A stretch of DNA of 64,000 nt from Zygnema cylindricum (Eukaryota > Streptophyta > Zygnematophyceae > Zygnematales > Zygnemataceae), in contig JBBHKE010002380.1 of the NCBI GenBank assembly GCA_037447655.1, positions 472,267-536,266 on the forward strand, written 5' to 3'. Made by a program: the position numbers and the translations under genes. Positions 1-12,644 of this stretch are shown one piece after another (the first letter of the stretch is position 1; each line of letters opens with the position of its first letter). The notes below the pieces were generated by a model that was not told where the DNA came from, searched no databases, and saw only the letters and a program-made list of their open reading frames with translations.

Positions 1-232
1 ATATGTATAGATATGTATACATATGTATGTATATATATGTATGTATATATGTATATATATGTATGTATGTGTGCACAATGAAAAGGTTTTATTATAAGCT
101 TGGGTTTGTAGAATAAAAAAAGGACTCGCGTACAAAAGATTCCAGTGAGTATTTCTTTAACTTCAAAATAAGATGTTTGGGTTCGAATATTATTTTGGAA
201 AAGTAACACGTGTGGATGTATGTATATATTTG

Positions 233-345
<113 letters not shown>

Positions 346-491
346 ATATACACATACATATATATATAAAGGTAAAAGGTATTTTATGATGTTTTTTCAG
401 TAGATTTCTTTCGTGACTCTTCTTTTATGATAGTTTCTCCTGTCGCTTCTGTGTTTTGGCTCTTACTTTTTGTTTACTTTTTTGGTGACAG

Positions 492-3400
492 ACATGTCCC
501 TCTTTATTTAGAATGGGCCCCAAAAGACATTCTAATAGAAGGAAAAGGAAGGAAGGTACAAACAGGACAAAAAGTACGGAACTCAGAGAATGTGGTGGGA
601 GACGATGAAGTAAAACGAATAAATGTCGCTGAGGATCTCTCACCAGAGGACGAAACAGAATCTGCCGAGGTGATTAAGATAACTTTTTTTGTGTGACTAT
701 GACCATTATTAGTGTGAAATTATAGCACATGTTTTAAATAATAAGAAAGTCTCTTGGGAATCTTATACTCTTTGGATGCCTAAATTTTTTTAATTTTGTT
801 CTATTTTTCTTAATATTTTTTCGTCAGGTTGGCCATTTACCAGAGTGTGACCATCATTGAGATTTTGACAATTTTTATTGTCGATTTCCTGGAAAAGTCT
901 TCTTTTTGCTTTATTTTGTTTCATTTTGTTTTTTTTTTTTAGGATTGCAACTTGAGCCTACATACACTCACAAATTTCCACAAGTTTTCACAAACGCCAT
1001 ATTAATGTGGTGTTTGTTTGCAAACTGAGACTACTTCATAGTTCTAAAAATGAGGTCGTATTATAGGCCTTATTTTGAACTTCTCTTTTAAGGTTATTCA
1101 AATTTTTGTTCTAAGGTTCAGGTTAATTTAAATTCAAATTTTAATCGGAAATGTACAATATGGTCTGAGTTTCCTCACTTCTGAACTATGGTCTACCAAT
1201 TGTTGGCGATCTTCACTGTTATTAGTGGTGGATTAATTGACTAGTGGACTTATTGGGAGATCTCTACACTGTCCACCGCTATTACTGTAAAGGAATTATT
1301 AGTATTAAAGCGAAATTAGTGCCAATAATACTAATTCAGGTCATAGTGACACGACCGATTTAAGTTCATAAAAAATGTTACCAGCACTAGTTTCAGCCCA
1401 TAAAAGTTGTGGCTAAACTATTAGTGTTATTAATTTTAATGGTGATTGGCGGTCTACTTTCAGATACATTTTTGGAAAGGTTTCTTTGCATGGTTTATTA
1501 GTTGAACCACACTAATTCATGTGTTGTTGTTTTTTTTTAATTTTGCTGTATTTGACATTGCCTCGGATTTTACACTGGACACAACTGCTTGATTTTTAAC
1601 AATCAAACTGTTAAAATAGACTCGTTTCAAAAATAGTCTTCAGTATTCTTGTTAACACAAATGATGAGCAGAAATAGTTCTAGCCTTTTTTCTTTTTTAC
1701 AATTAAGTCAGGTCTCATGAAAACGTTTCGATAGGGTCTCGATGTTGTTAGTATGAAAATGTTTTCTTCGGTTAATTGTTCTGATGTTAAAATTGTCTAA
1801 AAATAAATAAAACTAGCGCTTTGTATTGTGGTATTTTTCAACTTAACAAAAAAGAGCAAAGAAAAATATGTTGTTAATATGTCTTTTTTTTTTTTTTGCT
1901 TTTTTATGCAGGCCCGGTCATTATTTGTGAAGAATTTGAACTTCCAAACAACTGAGAAAAATCTTCGGTCTCACATACAAAAGTTGTTGGAGAGGGATAC
2001 GGATACGATACGAAGTGTTTTGGTAAGGATTGGTTTTGTCTTTTCATAATTTTATAAGGTGTTTTAGGTGAATAGAAAGAGAGATTTATTTGTTCTTGTT
2101 TATAGAGGAGTAAGGCTTCTCATGTTTTGGACCTCTCTTTTTTGGGTTTTTGTCTTTTTATTCATTTGGATACCAGGTTGCTTCAAATAGTTTGTGAGGA
2201 AATTTTAGGAATTGATTGACTGCTATTTAATGAGATAGTTGGGAACTCGTAGAATTGACTAAATTTTGTAAGTTTGGTAAGTTTTGTAAGTTTTGCAAAT
2301 TCCGTCAAAGATTTTATTTTCTGCAATCATTTTCATTTTCGTAATCTCAATTTCTATCAATACATGAAGCCTGAGTTCTGTTAGATGTGTGATTTACTGT
2401 CTATTACATCTGTCTACAAATTACTCTGTTTTATGTGAAAATTGATGTTTTGATGCCGAATTTTAATTGTGTAGAAAAGTATGGAAACACTAAATGCAGT
2501 CACCTCATATTATACACTTGATTAATTTTAATAAGTTGAATTATATGAAGTAAAATAATAATAAGTCACCGCGTTTTATTCGCGTATCTAACTTTGGAAA
2601 CACTTTATGCGGTCATCTCATATTATGCACTTGTTTAACTTTTATGAGTTAAATACATGTGTAATACGAAGCTAAAACCATATATTATACGAGGTATCTG
2701 CATATTGTGTGTCCGTGCTTTTTCGCACGTTAAAATAACATGGTTTTTTGAGGATTCTACGTGAAAATTTGGTACGCTGCGAGTAAATTCATAGTATTTG
2801 AGGGTGTTTTGGAGGGCAGATCAAGAAAAAGAAGGGTCCAAATGGGAAAGAATTATCTTCAGGTTTCGGATTTGTGGAATTCGGAAGTTCAGAGGAGGCC
2901 AAAGCTGCAAGAAACAAAATCCAGGTCCGTTTCATAACTACAGAAACTTTCTGGATTTAAGAAAACGATTTGCTACTTGATGGATTAGTCTGTTTTTTTT
3001 TTTGCCACAGTATTTTCGGAGCTAAGAAAATAACGAAATATTCATTCGTTGGTTACCAGAATTAGTGAGTTCACTAGCTCTATAGAAGGGTGTACCGGGC
3101 ATAAAAACAATCTGTACTTTTTGTATGAAGCAAGGAAAGAATCTGTGTACGAAATAAATGAGAAACTCAAAATGACGGAAAAGTCATTGATGTTGAAACA
3201 GTATTTGAATGGGGTTTAAACAGTGTTTGAATGCTGTCTAAACAGTGTTTGAATGGTGTTTTAACAAGCTAAACGTTATAACTCACTTGTGCAATAATTT
3301 TTCCAGAAAATGGAAAACGCTGGAAGGTTTTCTTTTTGTTGTTTCCAGAAACTGGGAAATTTAGTTTTAATAAACAGTAAACTAGACTTCACAGACTAGG

Positions 3401-6087
3401 TACATTTGGCTCATTGGAAAAGAATAGAAAGAAAACGATAATTGTTTATCGTGCGAAGGATTTCTTAAAAATATGAGTAAACTCTTTGCTTTCAATTCAA
3501 ACCAGTTAGCTTCTGATGGTTGTTCTCGCCGGTTTTTCTTTCTAGATTTTGTGATTTAGATTTAGATTTTTATTTTTTTCTTCTTAGGTTTTTGAAACGT
3601 TCACGCTAATGAAAGTTTTCTGTGATGGAAAACGGAATCTCTTCTTGTTTTTGTTGTAAATTTCAAAGCCTCTTCTCCTTAGGGCTCCAAAAAAGATATG
3701 CAAAATATATGTTAGCAAAATTCCATTAGAGATGTTTTCCAAGGGTTGATTAAGCAACCTTTGTACTTTCTCCCCGTTCATTTTTTTTCTCATTATCTTA
3801 GTTAAGGTATCTTCTGCCATTTGCCTATTTTTTAGAACTTTTTCTTAGTCGTTTTTGTTTTTTCTTCTTCTTTTTCGTTTTCCTTTTCCTTTCTTTCCCT
3901 TTTCCATTTTTTCTTCTTTTTTCCTTTTTTCCCTTTTTTTTTTTGTTCTTTTTTTTTCACTTCTTTTTTTCCCTTTTCTTTTTTGCCTTTTTCCAGGGCT
4001 CTGTCCTTGAGGGCCATGCCTTAGTGTTCCAGCTCAGCCATGGCCGCCAGGCAGCCTCTCCTTCTCCTTCGACAGGAGGGAAGAAAAAGAAGACAGAGGA
4101 GAGTTCAACTAAGATTATTGTTCGCAATGTGGTACGGTTTATGAGGCTTCAGTGAGGTTTAATGATTGTTTTTTGTTTTTGGTGTCATGTCTCTAGCTTC
4201 TGTTTCTCTCAATGAAAGATCGTGGCAGTCAATAATCAAGATGTTTTCTATGTACTTTTTGTTTTTTTAGATCTTCCTAATTGACAAAACATTTGAAGGC
4301 TGTCTTTGAAATGGAAATTCGAAATTGGTATATTTGATAAAAAATGGTGATCTCTTTTTGGGAAATTGCAGGCTTTTGAAGCGACAAAGAAGGACATACA
4401 ACAGCTGTTTAACCCCTTCGGACAGGTACTTGTTTTTTTTTTTTTTTTTTTGGCTGTCACTGTTTTTTATGTTCTAAGTAAGCTGGTGCATAGCAGTTAA
4501 TAATAATAAAAAAAAAAATGTTGTTTTCATGTCTTATTATTTTGTCGCATTTCGGTGTCTCGTTGAGGGAGAAGGAAAGGAAGAAGACAGGAAGGAAGAG
4601 ATTTCTTATTTTTTTGGAGGACAGTCTCTCTATAACTTTTTCATCAGGATGTTTTTGGAAGTTTTAAAAAAGAAGTTATCTCTTTCTCAACTAGTGTGGA
4701 TATTTGCAGTGTCGCTGGTATTATTACATCCTTTTGGGTTTGTTTCGTTACTCTCTGTTTGAAACTTATGTGTATTGGATTATTTCACCTTACGTGTTTC
4801 AAAAAGGGTTGTTTTTATTCGCTGTCCTAATGGTTTATGTGCGATGTTACAAATTGCAGTACAATTGAATACTACACAATAAAATACCATATAATACCAT
4901 ACCGTACCATGTCGTGTTGTGTCGTACTGTACTGTAACATAGCACTTCTTCACAATGTAATGCAAAACAATGTGATACAATTCAATACAATACAATTCAA
5001 AATATCACGATTTACTATGATGTTAAACTTTGATATGATTACTCTGTTCTGAATATTATAATATGTTTTAGCCATAACCTGATAAAAAATGTGATGTGTT
5101 ATGGTATGATATCTCTTCCTGCGATCTCAATTCTATGCTTTTTTCTATCCTTTTCATTTTATCCGTCATTTTTTAACTGTTCAATGGCTGTTTGTTTATC
5201 CTGGACTGCAGATCAAGAGTCTGCGATTGCCCAAAAAGTTTGATGGAAGTCATCGTGGATTTGCTTTTATCGAGTTTGTGACGCGACAAGAAGCTCAAAA
5301 TGCATTCAATGCCTTGCAGAGTACTCACTTGTATGGACGACATTTGGTGAGAACTCCGCCCCAAGCAAAAAAAAAAAGGAGGGAAAGTCATTTTTGGGGA
5401 TGTGAAATTGTGACTGTAGTGATTTGTGAATAAAATAGGGAAGGGGGACAATGGGGAAGTGACAGGGTAATTAAATCATTTAGGTGTACAAACTTGGGAA
5501 TCAAAACAAAACATCATGGTTTTGGGGTATGAGGAAATGTTTAGAAGGTTAGAAACGTCATTGTTATTTAGCTTTTTCATTACATTTGTTGTGTCTTTGT
5601 TCCTAATTGATTTTCTGTGGATGAAATTTTTGTATAACTGCCCCTTGGGAAATTTGAAACTTTTTACAAAATATAAGTAAGGTTTTCTGGAACAACTGTC
5701 TGCGTTAAAAACAAGGTTTATGCTCTCACAAGCCCAACATTCTTTAATGAAACATTCATAATAATGCTTAAGATTCTTCGCTTTGTCAATTTTATGTGAG
5801 TTAAACATGTCCTGTCACAATTCGTTATCTTTTGTAACTCTCTATCTTCCCCTGTAATGACGTTGTTTCTCTCCTTCTCCTCGCTTTCTCCTTTCCTTCT
5901 CTTCTTTTTGGTTGTTTAGGTTTTGGAGAAGGCAAAGGAGGGAGAGGGATTGGAGGAGTTGAGAGCTCGAACTGCCGCTCAATACCAGGAGGGAGGCTCG
6001 GGAGCCTCGGGGGGTAAAAGGAAGAAATTATCGGAGATTGTGGATGATGCCGAAGCTGATTTCGAAAATGTGTTTCGTGACAGTTGA
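492..6087 (+). CDS. RBM19/Mrd1-type multiple-RRM nucleolar protein, C-terminal part (5' end outside window)
   Basis: Seven exons are readable: 492-669, 1912-2022, 2820-2924, 3997-4131, 4372-4425, 5212-5346 and 5920-6087 (stop TGA 6085-6087). All join in frame with GT-AG introns. The first begins with the end of an RRM ([10 protein letters not shown], as at the end of RRM4 in RBM19) and an acidic linker. Exons 1912-2924 make RRM5, with RNP2 SLFVKNLNF and RNP1 GFGFVEF. Exons 3997-5346 make RRM6, with RNP2 KIIVRNV, RNP1 RGFAFIEF and the typical [11 protein letters not shown]. The tail is basic, then acidic ([10 protein letters not shown], then [12 protein letters not shown]). This order matches RBM19/Mrd1, a nucleolar factor needed for small-subunit pre-rRNA processing (family knowledge). 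The N-terminal RRMs lie beyond the left edge. Family assignment is firm; exact boundaries are by eye. Confidence 0.9.
2483..2656. repeat. Degenerate direct duplication in an RBM19 intron
   Basis: A block of about 60 bp starting at 2483 (GGAAACACTAAATGCAGTCA) recurs, diverged, from 2596 (GGAAACACTTTATGCGGTCA). Both continue through CTCATATTAT and an A/T-rich tail. The copies are offset by 113 bp. No gene content. Confidence 0.7.
3198..3264. repeat. Short tandem repeat in an RBM19 intron, about three 24-bp units
   Basis: Three imperfect units built on AACAGTGTTTGAATG follow one another inside the intron between exons 2820-2924 and 3997-4131. The units vary at a few positions each. Simple intronic minisatellite. 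Confidence 0.75.
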
Positions 6088-6236
6088 AGTCAGTTTCTCA
6101 GACTAGGAGAATAACATGAAGCAAGTGAAGGCTTTTTTTTCATACGTTTCGCTTGTGCTTCGTGAAAGGGAAAGTGATTATCGTTTTGAAATGAGTGGAA
6201 AGAAAGAAAGAAAGAAAGAAAGAAAAATGCGTTTTT

Positions 6237-6272
<36 letters not shown>

Positions 6273-7350
6273 GGGTGTGCAAGATTTCTGTGTGGCTGTT
6301 GTGTAGCTGTGTGGTTTGTATAACCTACTTTTATATTTTGAGCGCCGTGTGGTTTTGCTTTCTATCTATGTTGTGTTCACAAGTCTTGGGATTTCCTTTT
6401 TGTTTTGATATTCAGACACCGGGAGAGAGTGTTTGCGAACTTATTTGCACTCTTCGCCGAGTTTGCGGATGTGTTTACGGAGATTTATGTGACATGAGGT
6501 AGATGTGTGGATGAAATGTTCGGAATTTCTGACATTTGTGAAATGTATGACCCATACTTACTATACGGCATGTACCGACAATAGGGACTGTGTCTATAGT
6601 GTTACCATGATATCGATGTAGAAATGTCACTATTTTCGAGTATCGCGGCTTAAAAATATAGGTTGATTATCTGCAGTACCCGGTATGTGCGCAACATGAA
6701 ACTAAGATTCGAATCAAAAACTAATCAATCTAAATTACTGAAGAATAATTCATAATATACAAAAAACTGAGAAATAAGCAGAACTAGCAGCTGGAAATTT
6801 GATAGGCAGGAACAAATCTGAACATGCGAAATCGGGTAGCAAATCAATATTTGGTTACAAGTTGAAAAGATAGAAGTAAAGGTAAACCTGAGAGAAAATG
6901 AATCCGATTAAGCTTTTTGGGTGGTGCAAGCCTTTCTTTAGGCATAATGGAATGGTGTTGTGGACTTTAATTAGTCTTACAATATCGATTAAAAGGCTTG
7001 AGGTGTCGCTATGAACGAGTTAAAGATGAAATCATCCTCGAGGGCATCGATTTTGCGTCTATACTACAGTAAAAACCATCCTGGGGCGCGTAAAACATGT
7101 TGCACTGTTGTCGTGTTCCATGCGTTCACTTCTGATTGTGAACTGAAGTTAAATGTCTTGAAAATTTTCCGAAAGATTGTTCATTTCTTGGAGAACACGG
7201 ATGAAAATGAGACATCTGCAGCATCTTGACATCTTGACACCTCAGGCAAATGATGCAAGCACGTACACCTGGCTCAGTTCTATAGAGTAGGTCTATAGAA
7301 AATAAATAAGAAAATCTTCTTCACGACTAGGGTTGACGCTGTTCGGTTTC
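6088..7350. other. Intergenic, no gene seen
   Basis: This stretch begins with the 3' untranslated region of the RBM19-type gene. It contains a GAAA microsatellite near 6196-6225 and a T run of about 30 bases near 6243-6272. The remaining A/T-rich DNA shows no supported coding frame, tRNA or rRNA. Confidence 0.6.
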
Positions 7351-7353
7351 TAA

Positions 7354-8107
7354 GGGTGCGTCTCTATGTGCCAAAGGGTTTTTTTCTGTCGTTTTCCTGT
7401 AAAACTTAGAGCCGTACCGCGTAAGTTTCAGCCTTACAAAAAAGTAGAAAAAAGGAGAAGTACATTTTGCGTCATCATAGAATTTAAGATGTACTACATG
7501 TTGTCGTTTTGTGTTTTTCGACCCACGGCCACGCCAAAAAACGTCATCTTCAAACTTTTCTTTAAAACACAGGGCCGATGTGTTTTAAAACAAAGTATTT
7601 TTAAAAACCAAATAGGAACACGTATTCGCACGTGTAAACTTTTTTACAAAAAAATCAAATGAATTTGGGTGACAGCGAAAGGTACACTATTCGTTATATT
7701 CTGTCCGTTTGCGTCCACCAAAGTACACAATATGTTTTGTTTTGTCGCGTCTCCTTCTGTACGGATTTTTCCATTCCAGGGGTCTGGAAATTACGATGCC
7801 ATTTGACGAAATCATGAGAAATCTCCGAGGGCGCCCCATCAGGTCGCACATGCCGCCTCTCTCACGCAGTTTACAAATGTCACGCAAGGTTACGCGACGT
7901 TCAAAGCATTTTTTTACAATTTGGTGCGTCATCACAGATTGTACACTGTCCACAGCCGTCACGGGCATTATCGACGTATACAATCGTCGCGCCCTTAAGT
8001 GACAACTTCGTTTGGTACACATTGGGATACCCGAAATCCGGGTCCGCCGGATCTGCGCTAAAAAACTAAGTAAATTCTCAAAGTTTCAAGTACATAGAGA
8101 CGCACCC
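7354..8107. mobile_element. PIF/Harbinger-like non-autonomous element F1
   Basis: The ends are inverted repeats: GGGTGCGTCTCTATGT on the left and ACATAGAGACGCACCC on the right. They are flanked by TAA at 7351-7353 and 8108-8110. A GGG-starting terminal repeat with a 3-bp TAA/TTA duplication is the hallmark of PIF/Harbinger. No transposase frame is visible in 754 bp. The internal sequence is shared with the elements at 8115, 52796 and 61821, notably a left part containing CAAATTTGTAGAGTACAATT-like sequence and a right part containing CGAAATCCGGGTCCGCCGG. The superfamily is inferred from TIR and TSD only. Confidence 0.85.
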
Positions 8108-8114
8108 TAACTAA

Positions 8115-9910
8115 GGGTGTGTCCCCATGTGTATAAGTAAGGGTTTTTAACTGTAGTTTTGCCGTAAAACTTAGCGCCGTACTGCCTAAGTTGCAACCGT
8201 ACGAAGGAATCGCAAATTTGTAGAGTACAATTTGCGTCATCCTTGAACTTATGATGTACGAAAATTTGTCGTCTTGTGCTTTTCGACCCACTTCTACGAC
8301 AAAAAACGTCATCTTCAAACCTTTGTTTAAAACACATGCGCGATGTGATTTAAAATTAGGCTTTTTCGATTGACAAATAGGAACATTTTTTCGCACGTGC
8401 CTTAAATTTCGAAAAAAAAAATGGATTTCCAAGGACAAAGTAAAGTACATAGTTCGCTATGTTCTGTCTGTTTGCATTCCAATAAGACAAAAAAAAGTAC
8501 ACAATTTGTTTGGATTTGTCCGTTTTCGTCCAGTACGGATTTATTTTTTACAGGGGTCTTCAAATTCAGATGCCAATTCAAGTCGACCGGACAATAGTTG
8601 CAAAGGCAAAGCGCTTCATCTTCAACCGTGAAACGGCACAGGTTGGAATGCGCTACGTCTACAATGTCACGGTAATGTCCCCATGTACTTGTAACTTAGC
8701 GAACTTACTTTGTGTTTTAGCGCGGATCCGCCGGACCCGGTTTTCAAGTGTCTCTATGTCTGTAAGGATGAAATCGTAACTTACACTTGTGACGATTGTA
8801 TACGTCGACAATATCTTTGACAACTGTCACCGTCTACAATTTGTGGTCGCACGATATTTTTTGGAACTGCTTGTGACGTCGCATGTCTTACCGTGACATT
8901 GTAGACGTAGCGCATTCCAACCTGTGCCGTTTCACGGTTAAAGACGAGGCGCTTTGCCTTTGCGACTATTGTCCGGTCGACTTGAATCGGCATCTGAATT
9001 TGAAGACCCCTGCAAAAAAGAAATCCGTACTGGACAAAAACGGGCAAATCCAAACAAATTGTGTACTTTTCTTTGTCTTATTGGAATGCAAACGGACAAA
9101 AAATAGCGAATTCTGTACTTTTATTTGTCCTTAGAAATCGTTTGAAAATTTTCGAATATTACGACTGGTGCGAATATATCATAGTTCAAAAGTATGCGTT
9201 TTTTGGTAGGCCTTTGGTAGGCCGCCTTTAGCGTAAGTTGTGCTACGGGCTTTCCATGTGATCTTCTTAGATTGCTACTTTCATCAGCGACCGTCCGATC
9301 GTCCGAATCTGACGATAGTCCTATCGTAAGTTGTGTTATGGGCTTTTCATGTGACCTTCTTAGATTGTTACTTTCATCAACCACCGTCAGATTGTCCAAA
9401 TCTGACGGTTTAAATAATAAGTCGCTCAAAACTCACAGAAAAGGATTTTTTTGTCATATTTTTATTTCAAATTTAGACATGACGTTTAATTCTCTATCGA
9501 TCCATGTGCAACTCAACCCTGCTACTATTTTATTTCATTTTGCGGCCAATACAATATGGGTCTTAAGGCCATATTGTATGTTTTGCATACAATAGGCATA
9601 TTGTATGGCCGTACGGTCACCTACTTTTGAACTATGGAATATATGTTCCTATTTGTTTATAGAAAATCCTTAGTTTTAAAACACATCGCGCATGTGTTTT
9701 AAAGATAAGGTTGAAGATGACGTTTTTTGTCGTCAAAGTGGGTCGAAAAACACAAGACGACAAATTTTCGTACATCGTAAGCTCGAGGACGACGCAAATT
9801 GTACTCTACAAATTTGCGATTCCTTCGTACGGTTGGAACTTAGGCAGTACGGCGCTAAGTTTTAGAGCAAAACGACAGAAAAAAACCCTTACTTACATGG
9901 GGACACTTTC
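8115..9910. mobile_element. PIF/Harbinger-like F2, head-to-head dimer with a nested hAT MITE
   Basis: Outer TAA duplications lie at 8112-8114 and 9911-9913, starting immediately after element F1. The left end is GGGTGTGTCCCCATGT; the right end has GGGGACACTTTC. Positions 8115-8674 match the left half of the family. From about 8669 to 9910 there is a whole copy in the opposite orientation, whose own inner end (ATGTCCCCATGTAC near 8675) sits in the middle. The two left halves therefore form a long palindrome of more than 500 bp per arm, with about 217 bp between arms. The hAT-like element at 9180-9636 interrupts the right arm. Mirrored open frames on the two strands are a by-product of the palindrome, not genes. 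Confidence 0.8.
9180..9636. mobile_element. hAT-like MITE family 1, copy 1 (457 bp)
   Basis: The terminal inverted repeat is CATAGTTCAAAAGTA / TACTTTTGAACTATG. An exact 8-bp target duplication GAATATAT lies at 9172-9179 and 9637-9644. An 8-bp duplication with a CA-starting short TIR points to the hAT superfamily. It is noncoding. The interior holds a tandem block of about 90 bp present twice (each copy with ATGTGA followed by CTTCTTAGATTG) and hairpins such as CCGTCAGATT/AATCTGACGG. Nested in PIF-like element F2. Confidence 0.9.
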
Positions 9911-10466
9911 TAAAATCAAATATTCAAACATAAACCTGCATGCGTCAGGGTGGGCTTTTACGCGTATTGGATGCTAAAACAGTAAAACTGTGTTGGAGTG
10001 AATGGCCGGCACGTGTCACGCGCCCTTGACCTCCCGTGCATGTCGCCTGTTTAGTAGACCACATACAGCGGCAGATATTTACTTTCTGTTTGTTCTTAGG
10101 GTGAACCTCCATCAGGCGAAAAGTGAGGTTCATTACTGGGAAAAGTCCATTTTCGTACAGGTCCAGCTCATTTTCGTACATGGCCGTACTGTTTTTTTTT
10201 TTAAACATGATTACTGGAGATTCGTCAAGATTCTCCAAACTTTTTGGCGAAAACTTCCACCGTCCGATTTTGAATTTTCGACGCAAAAGCCCCTTCTTTC
10301 CAGTATCTGGCGAGTTTCCTCAACTGTCTTCTGGAGGAGACTTGCCAGATACTGGACGTGTCTATTGGTCTACGTGGAAACACAAAGGTTTCATCCACGG
10401 CGGACGAGCGATGACGACCTCACAAATGCCATATGCCACGTGCCTTTGTACAGGACGGATTTCTAA

Positions 10467-11414
10467 GGGGGTGTCCCCATGTTTTAAAGTACATACTTTT
10501 CTCTGTCTTTTTGCCCTAAAATTCAGGGAACTTTGACAAAAACTTTAGCCGTACGAGAAAATCGTTTTTACCAAAGTTCAGTGAACGTGAATTCATACTT
10601 TGGATGTACGTCGTGTTTGTCTTCATGCGAACGCATTTTGGCGTTTTCCCCTTTTCGATCCCCGGGCAAGAGAATCCAGCCCAAAAAAAAACTTCATTTA
10701 AAATCACCTCGAGGAGGTGATTTTAGTTAAAGTACCGCCCAAACAGCGAATGAAAAACGACCCACGCGCGCGCCACACGAGTGGGAAAATTTTAGTGCGA
10801 AGGAGAGTCCTCGCTATTTTTCTCCGTGCCCGTCACGCGCATGTACGGAAAAAAAATTGCAGGGGTCTCGGACCTACACTTCCATTCATGGGTCTTTTTC
10901 AAATTTTTGAGCCGTCGTCGCCTCTCCCCTCTCCCTCTCACACTATCGCTGTCATCTCACACTTTTTAGAACGAGACACGACAACATTGATATAAAATGA
11001 AAGATCTTTGTTTTTTTTTTTTTTTTTAATTTTTAAGTTTTTTTTTTAATGGCAAATCGAGTGAAAAAATTCGAAAAAACGAAATCGGGAAACCATGGCG
11101 GAAAGTTCTTGAATCAGTGACGTCGACGTTGTCACAAGTGAGCGTGACGTCACAATATCACCAAACCCTAAACATCTACAATTTCACAAAATCTAGGCGT
11201 CTACAACTGTCGCTATTTTTGTTGCCGTCAACAATCGTCGGAAGTTTCGTAGTCGCCTTCAATCGTCACAAAGTTGTACCTACGTCTACAACCGTCACAT
11301 TTCAAAGTTCCGATTTCATTTTCGCACATTGGGACGCTCTTCAAAGTAGTACGGAGAATCTTCACTACAGTCCAAAATACTTTATCAAAGTACCGATTAC
11401 ATGGGGACATACCC
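10467..11414. mobile_element. PIF/Harbinger-like element F5, nested in G
   Basis: The ends are GGGGGTGTCCCCATGT and ACATGGGGACATACCC, flanked by TAA at 10464-10466 and 11415-11417. 948 bp, noncoding. It contains a near-perfect 12-bp-arm hairpin at 10699-10725. Confidence 0.8.
10699..10725. repeat. Short inverted repeat, 12-bp arms and 3-nt loop
   Basis: TAAAATCACCTC, loop GAG, then GAGGTGATTTTA. A perfect hairpin inside element F5. Its role is unknown; internal hairpins are common in MITEs. Confidence 0.85.
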
Positions 11415-11901
11415 TAAGCGACGAAAAAATCTTTGCCGGAGGATATCTTTCTGACGACACTTTTCCTTCGTGGAAAGGACTTATATCTGCGTTCGGTCGT
11501 ACATATGTTTTACAGATTTTGTGCTGTCGAATCTTTCATTATTCCCGGCCTGTTGAACAGGATCCTACGTGGTTCCAATCACAATCCAACACGCAATCAT
11601 TTTTTGCCTCGCTGGCACGACCTGATGGAGAAGCGATACAATTATTACTGCCATTAAACGTGGCCGTACGATTACTGGGAACGCTTGATGGAGGTTCACC
11701 CTTAGTACCGCAACATGGTAGGATAATTCTTGTCATTCCACGCTAGTTTTACAATTCATTGCAGGTCGTTGAATCCGTACTAAAACTCATATAGGGTTGC
11801 ATATAAATCCTAATTTCAGTACAGGACTGGAATTATGTAACCGTAACCCGCACAGGTACACGACTAAACGTCTAAACGTCTAAAGTCTAAACCTTAAAAA
11901 C

Positions 11902-11978
11902 ACAGTAAAATGCAGGAAGTGCAGTAAAATACTGGAGGTGTAGTAAAATACTGGAGGTGCATTAAAATACTGGAGGAC
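11902..11978. repeat. Four-unit minisatellite, 19-20 bp unit
   Basis: Four units of the form CAGTAAAATACTGGAGGTG, with one to three changes each, stand head to tail. The DNA around it, 11705-12640, shows no supported gene. Confidence 0.85.
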
Positions 11979-12644
11979 CTGTTCGTTTTACAGTCTAGAT
12001 TCTTGCAAAATCACTGTGATGTAGGTTTAAGGGTGGCGACCGAATCAGCCGAAACACTTACGACAAAAATGGACAGGACTTTGGAATTGTACGGTATCCT
12101 AAGGAGCCTTATGTCATGCGGCGAGCGTTGCACAATACACATCTCGGAATGTCACGACCGTTTCAATAATATTATCCGTTGACACGTGTCAAGCCCTCAG
12201 ATTTGAATTTTGAATGTTCACATTTTGTCAAATCAATCTCTCACATTGCAACGACAATTCTCAGAAAAAGATTCATGGACCACTAGTGTGGACGCAGATT
12301 TTAGTCTATAACGTGTCTACAGCTCGGAGGAGGTATGGATCTGCCTCGTGCCAGGTAGAAGCTAGGCCTGTGCTCTTTCCAAGGCCTTCCACATGGCGGC
12401 TTTTATCAGGTTCGGAATCTGGTTTGTTTTTTTTTCCTTCTTTGGCCGCGTACCTTCGAGACCCTCCGCCACATAGTGGGAGTGCGCTGGGGAACCCGCC
12501 GCCGTAGACCACTCGTGTCATGTGGTATACAAAGATCTTGGCCGTTAGATCCGACAAGCAGCTGGTAAATGGATGCCCAGTCATCGATGCCAGAGCGCCA
12601 CTCTTTCGATGCCGCGTCAAAAATCGGTTCACCTCGTTATGCTT

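Larger units (their letters stand above)
10099..11701. mobile_element. PIF/Harbinger-like element G, split by element F5
   Basis: Left end GGGTGAACCTCCATCA at 10099; right end TGATGGAGGTTCACCC ending at 11701. The flanks are TTA at 10096-10098 and 11702-11704. Element F5 (10467-11414) is inserted inside, so the net length is about 650 bp. No coding capacity. The TIR differs from family F beyond the first four bases, so this is a separate family with the same target preference. Confidence 0.8.

Noticed and set aside
8510-9053. Two similar predicted proteins on opposite strands (QMPIQVDRTIVAKAKR)
   Set aside because: They are the two arms of the PIF-like palindrome. The likeness follows from the inverted repeat, and no known domain is present.
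11117-11746. 209-codon plus-strand frame
   Set aside because: It crosses the ends of two transposons (F5 and G) and matches no family.
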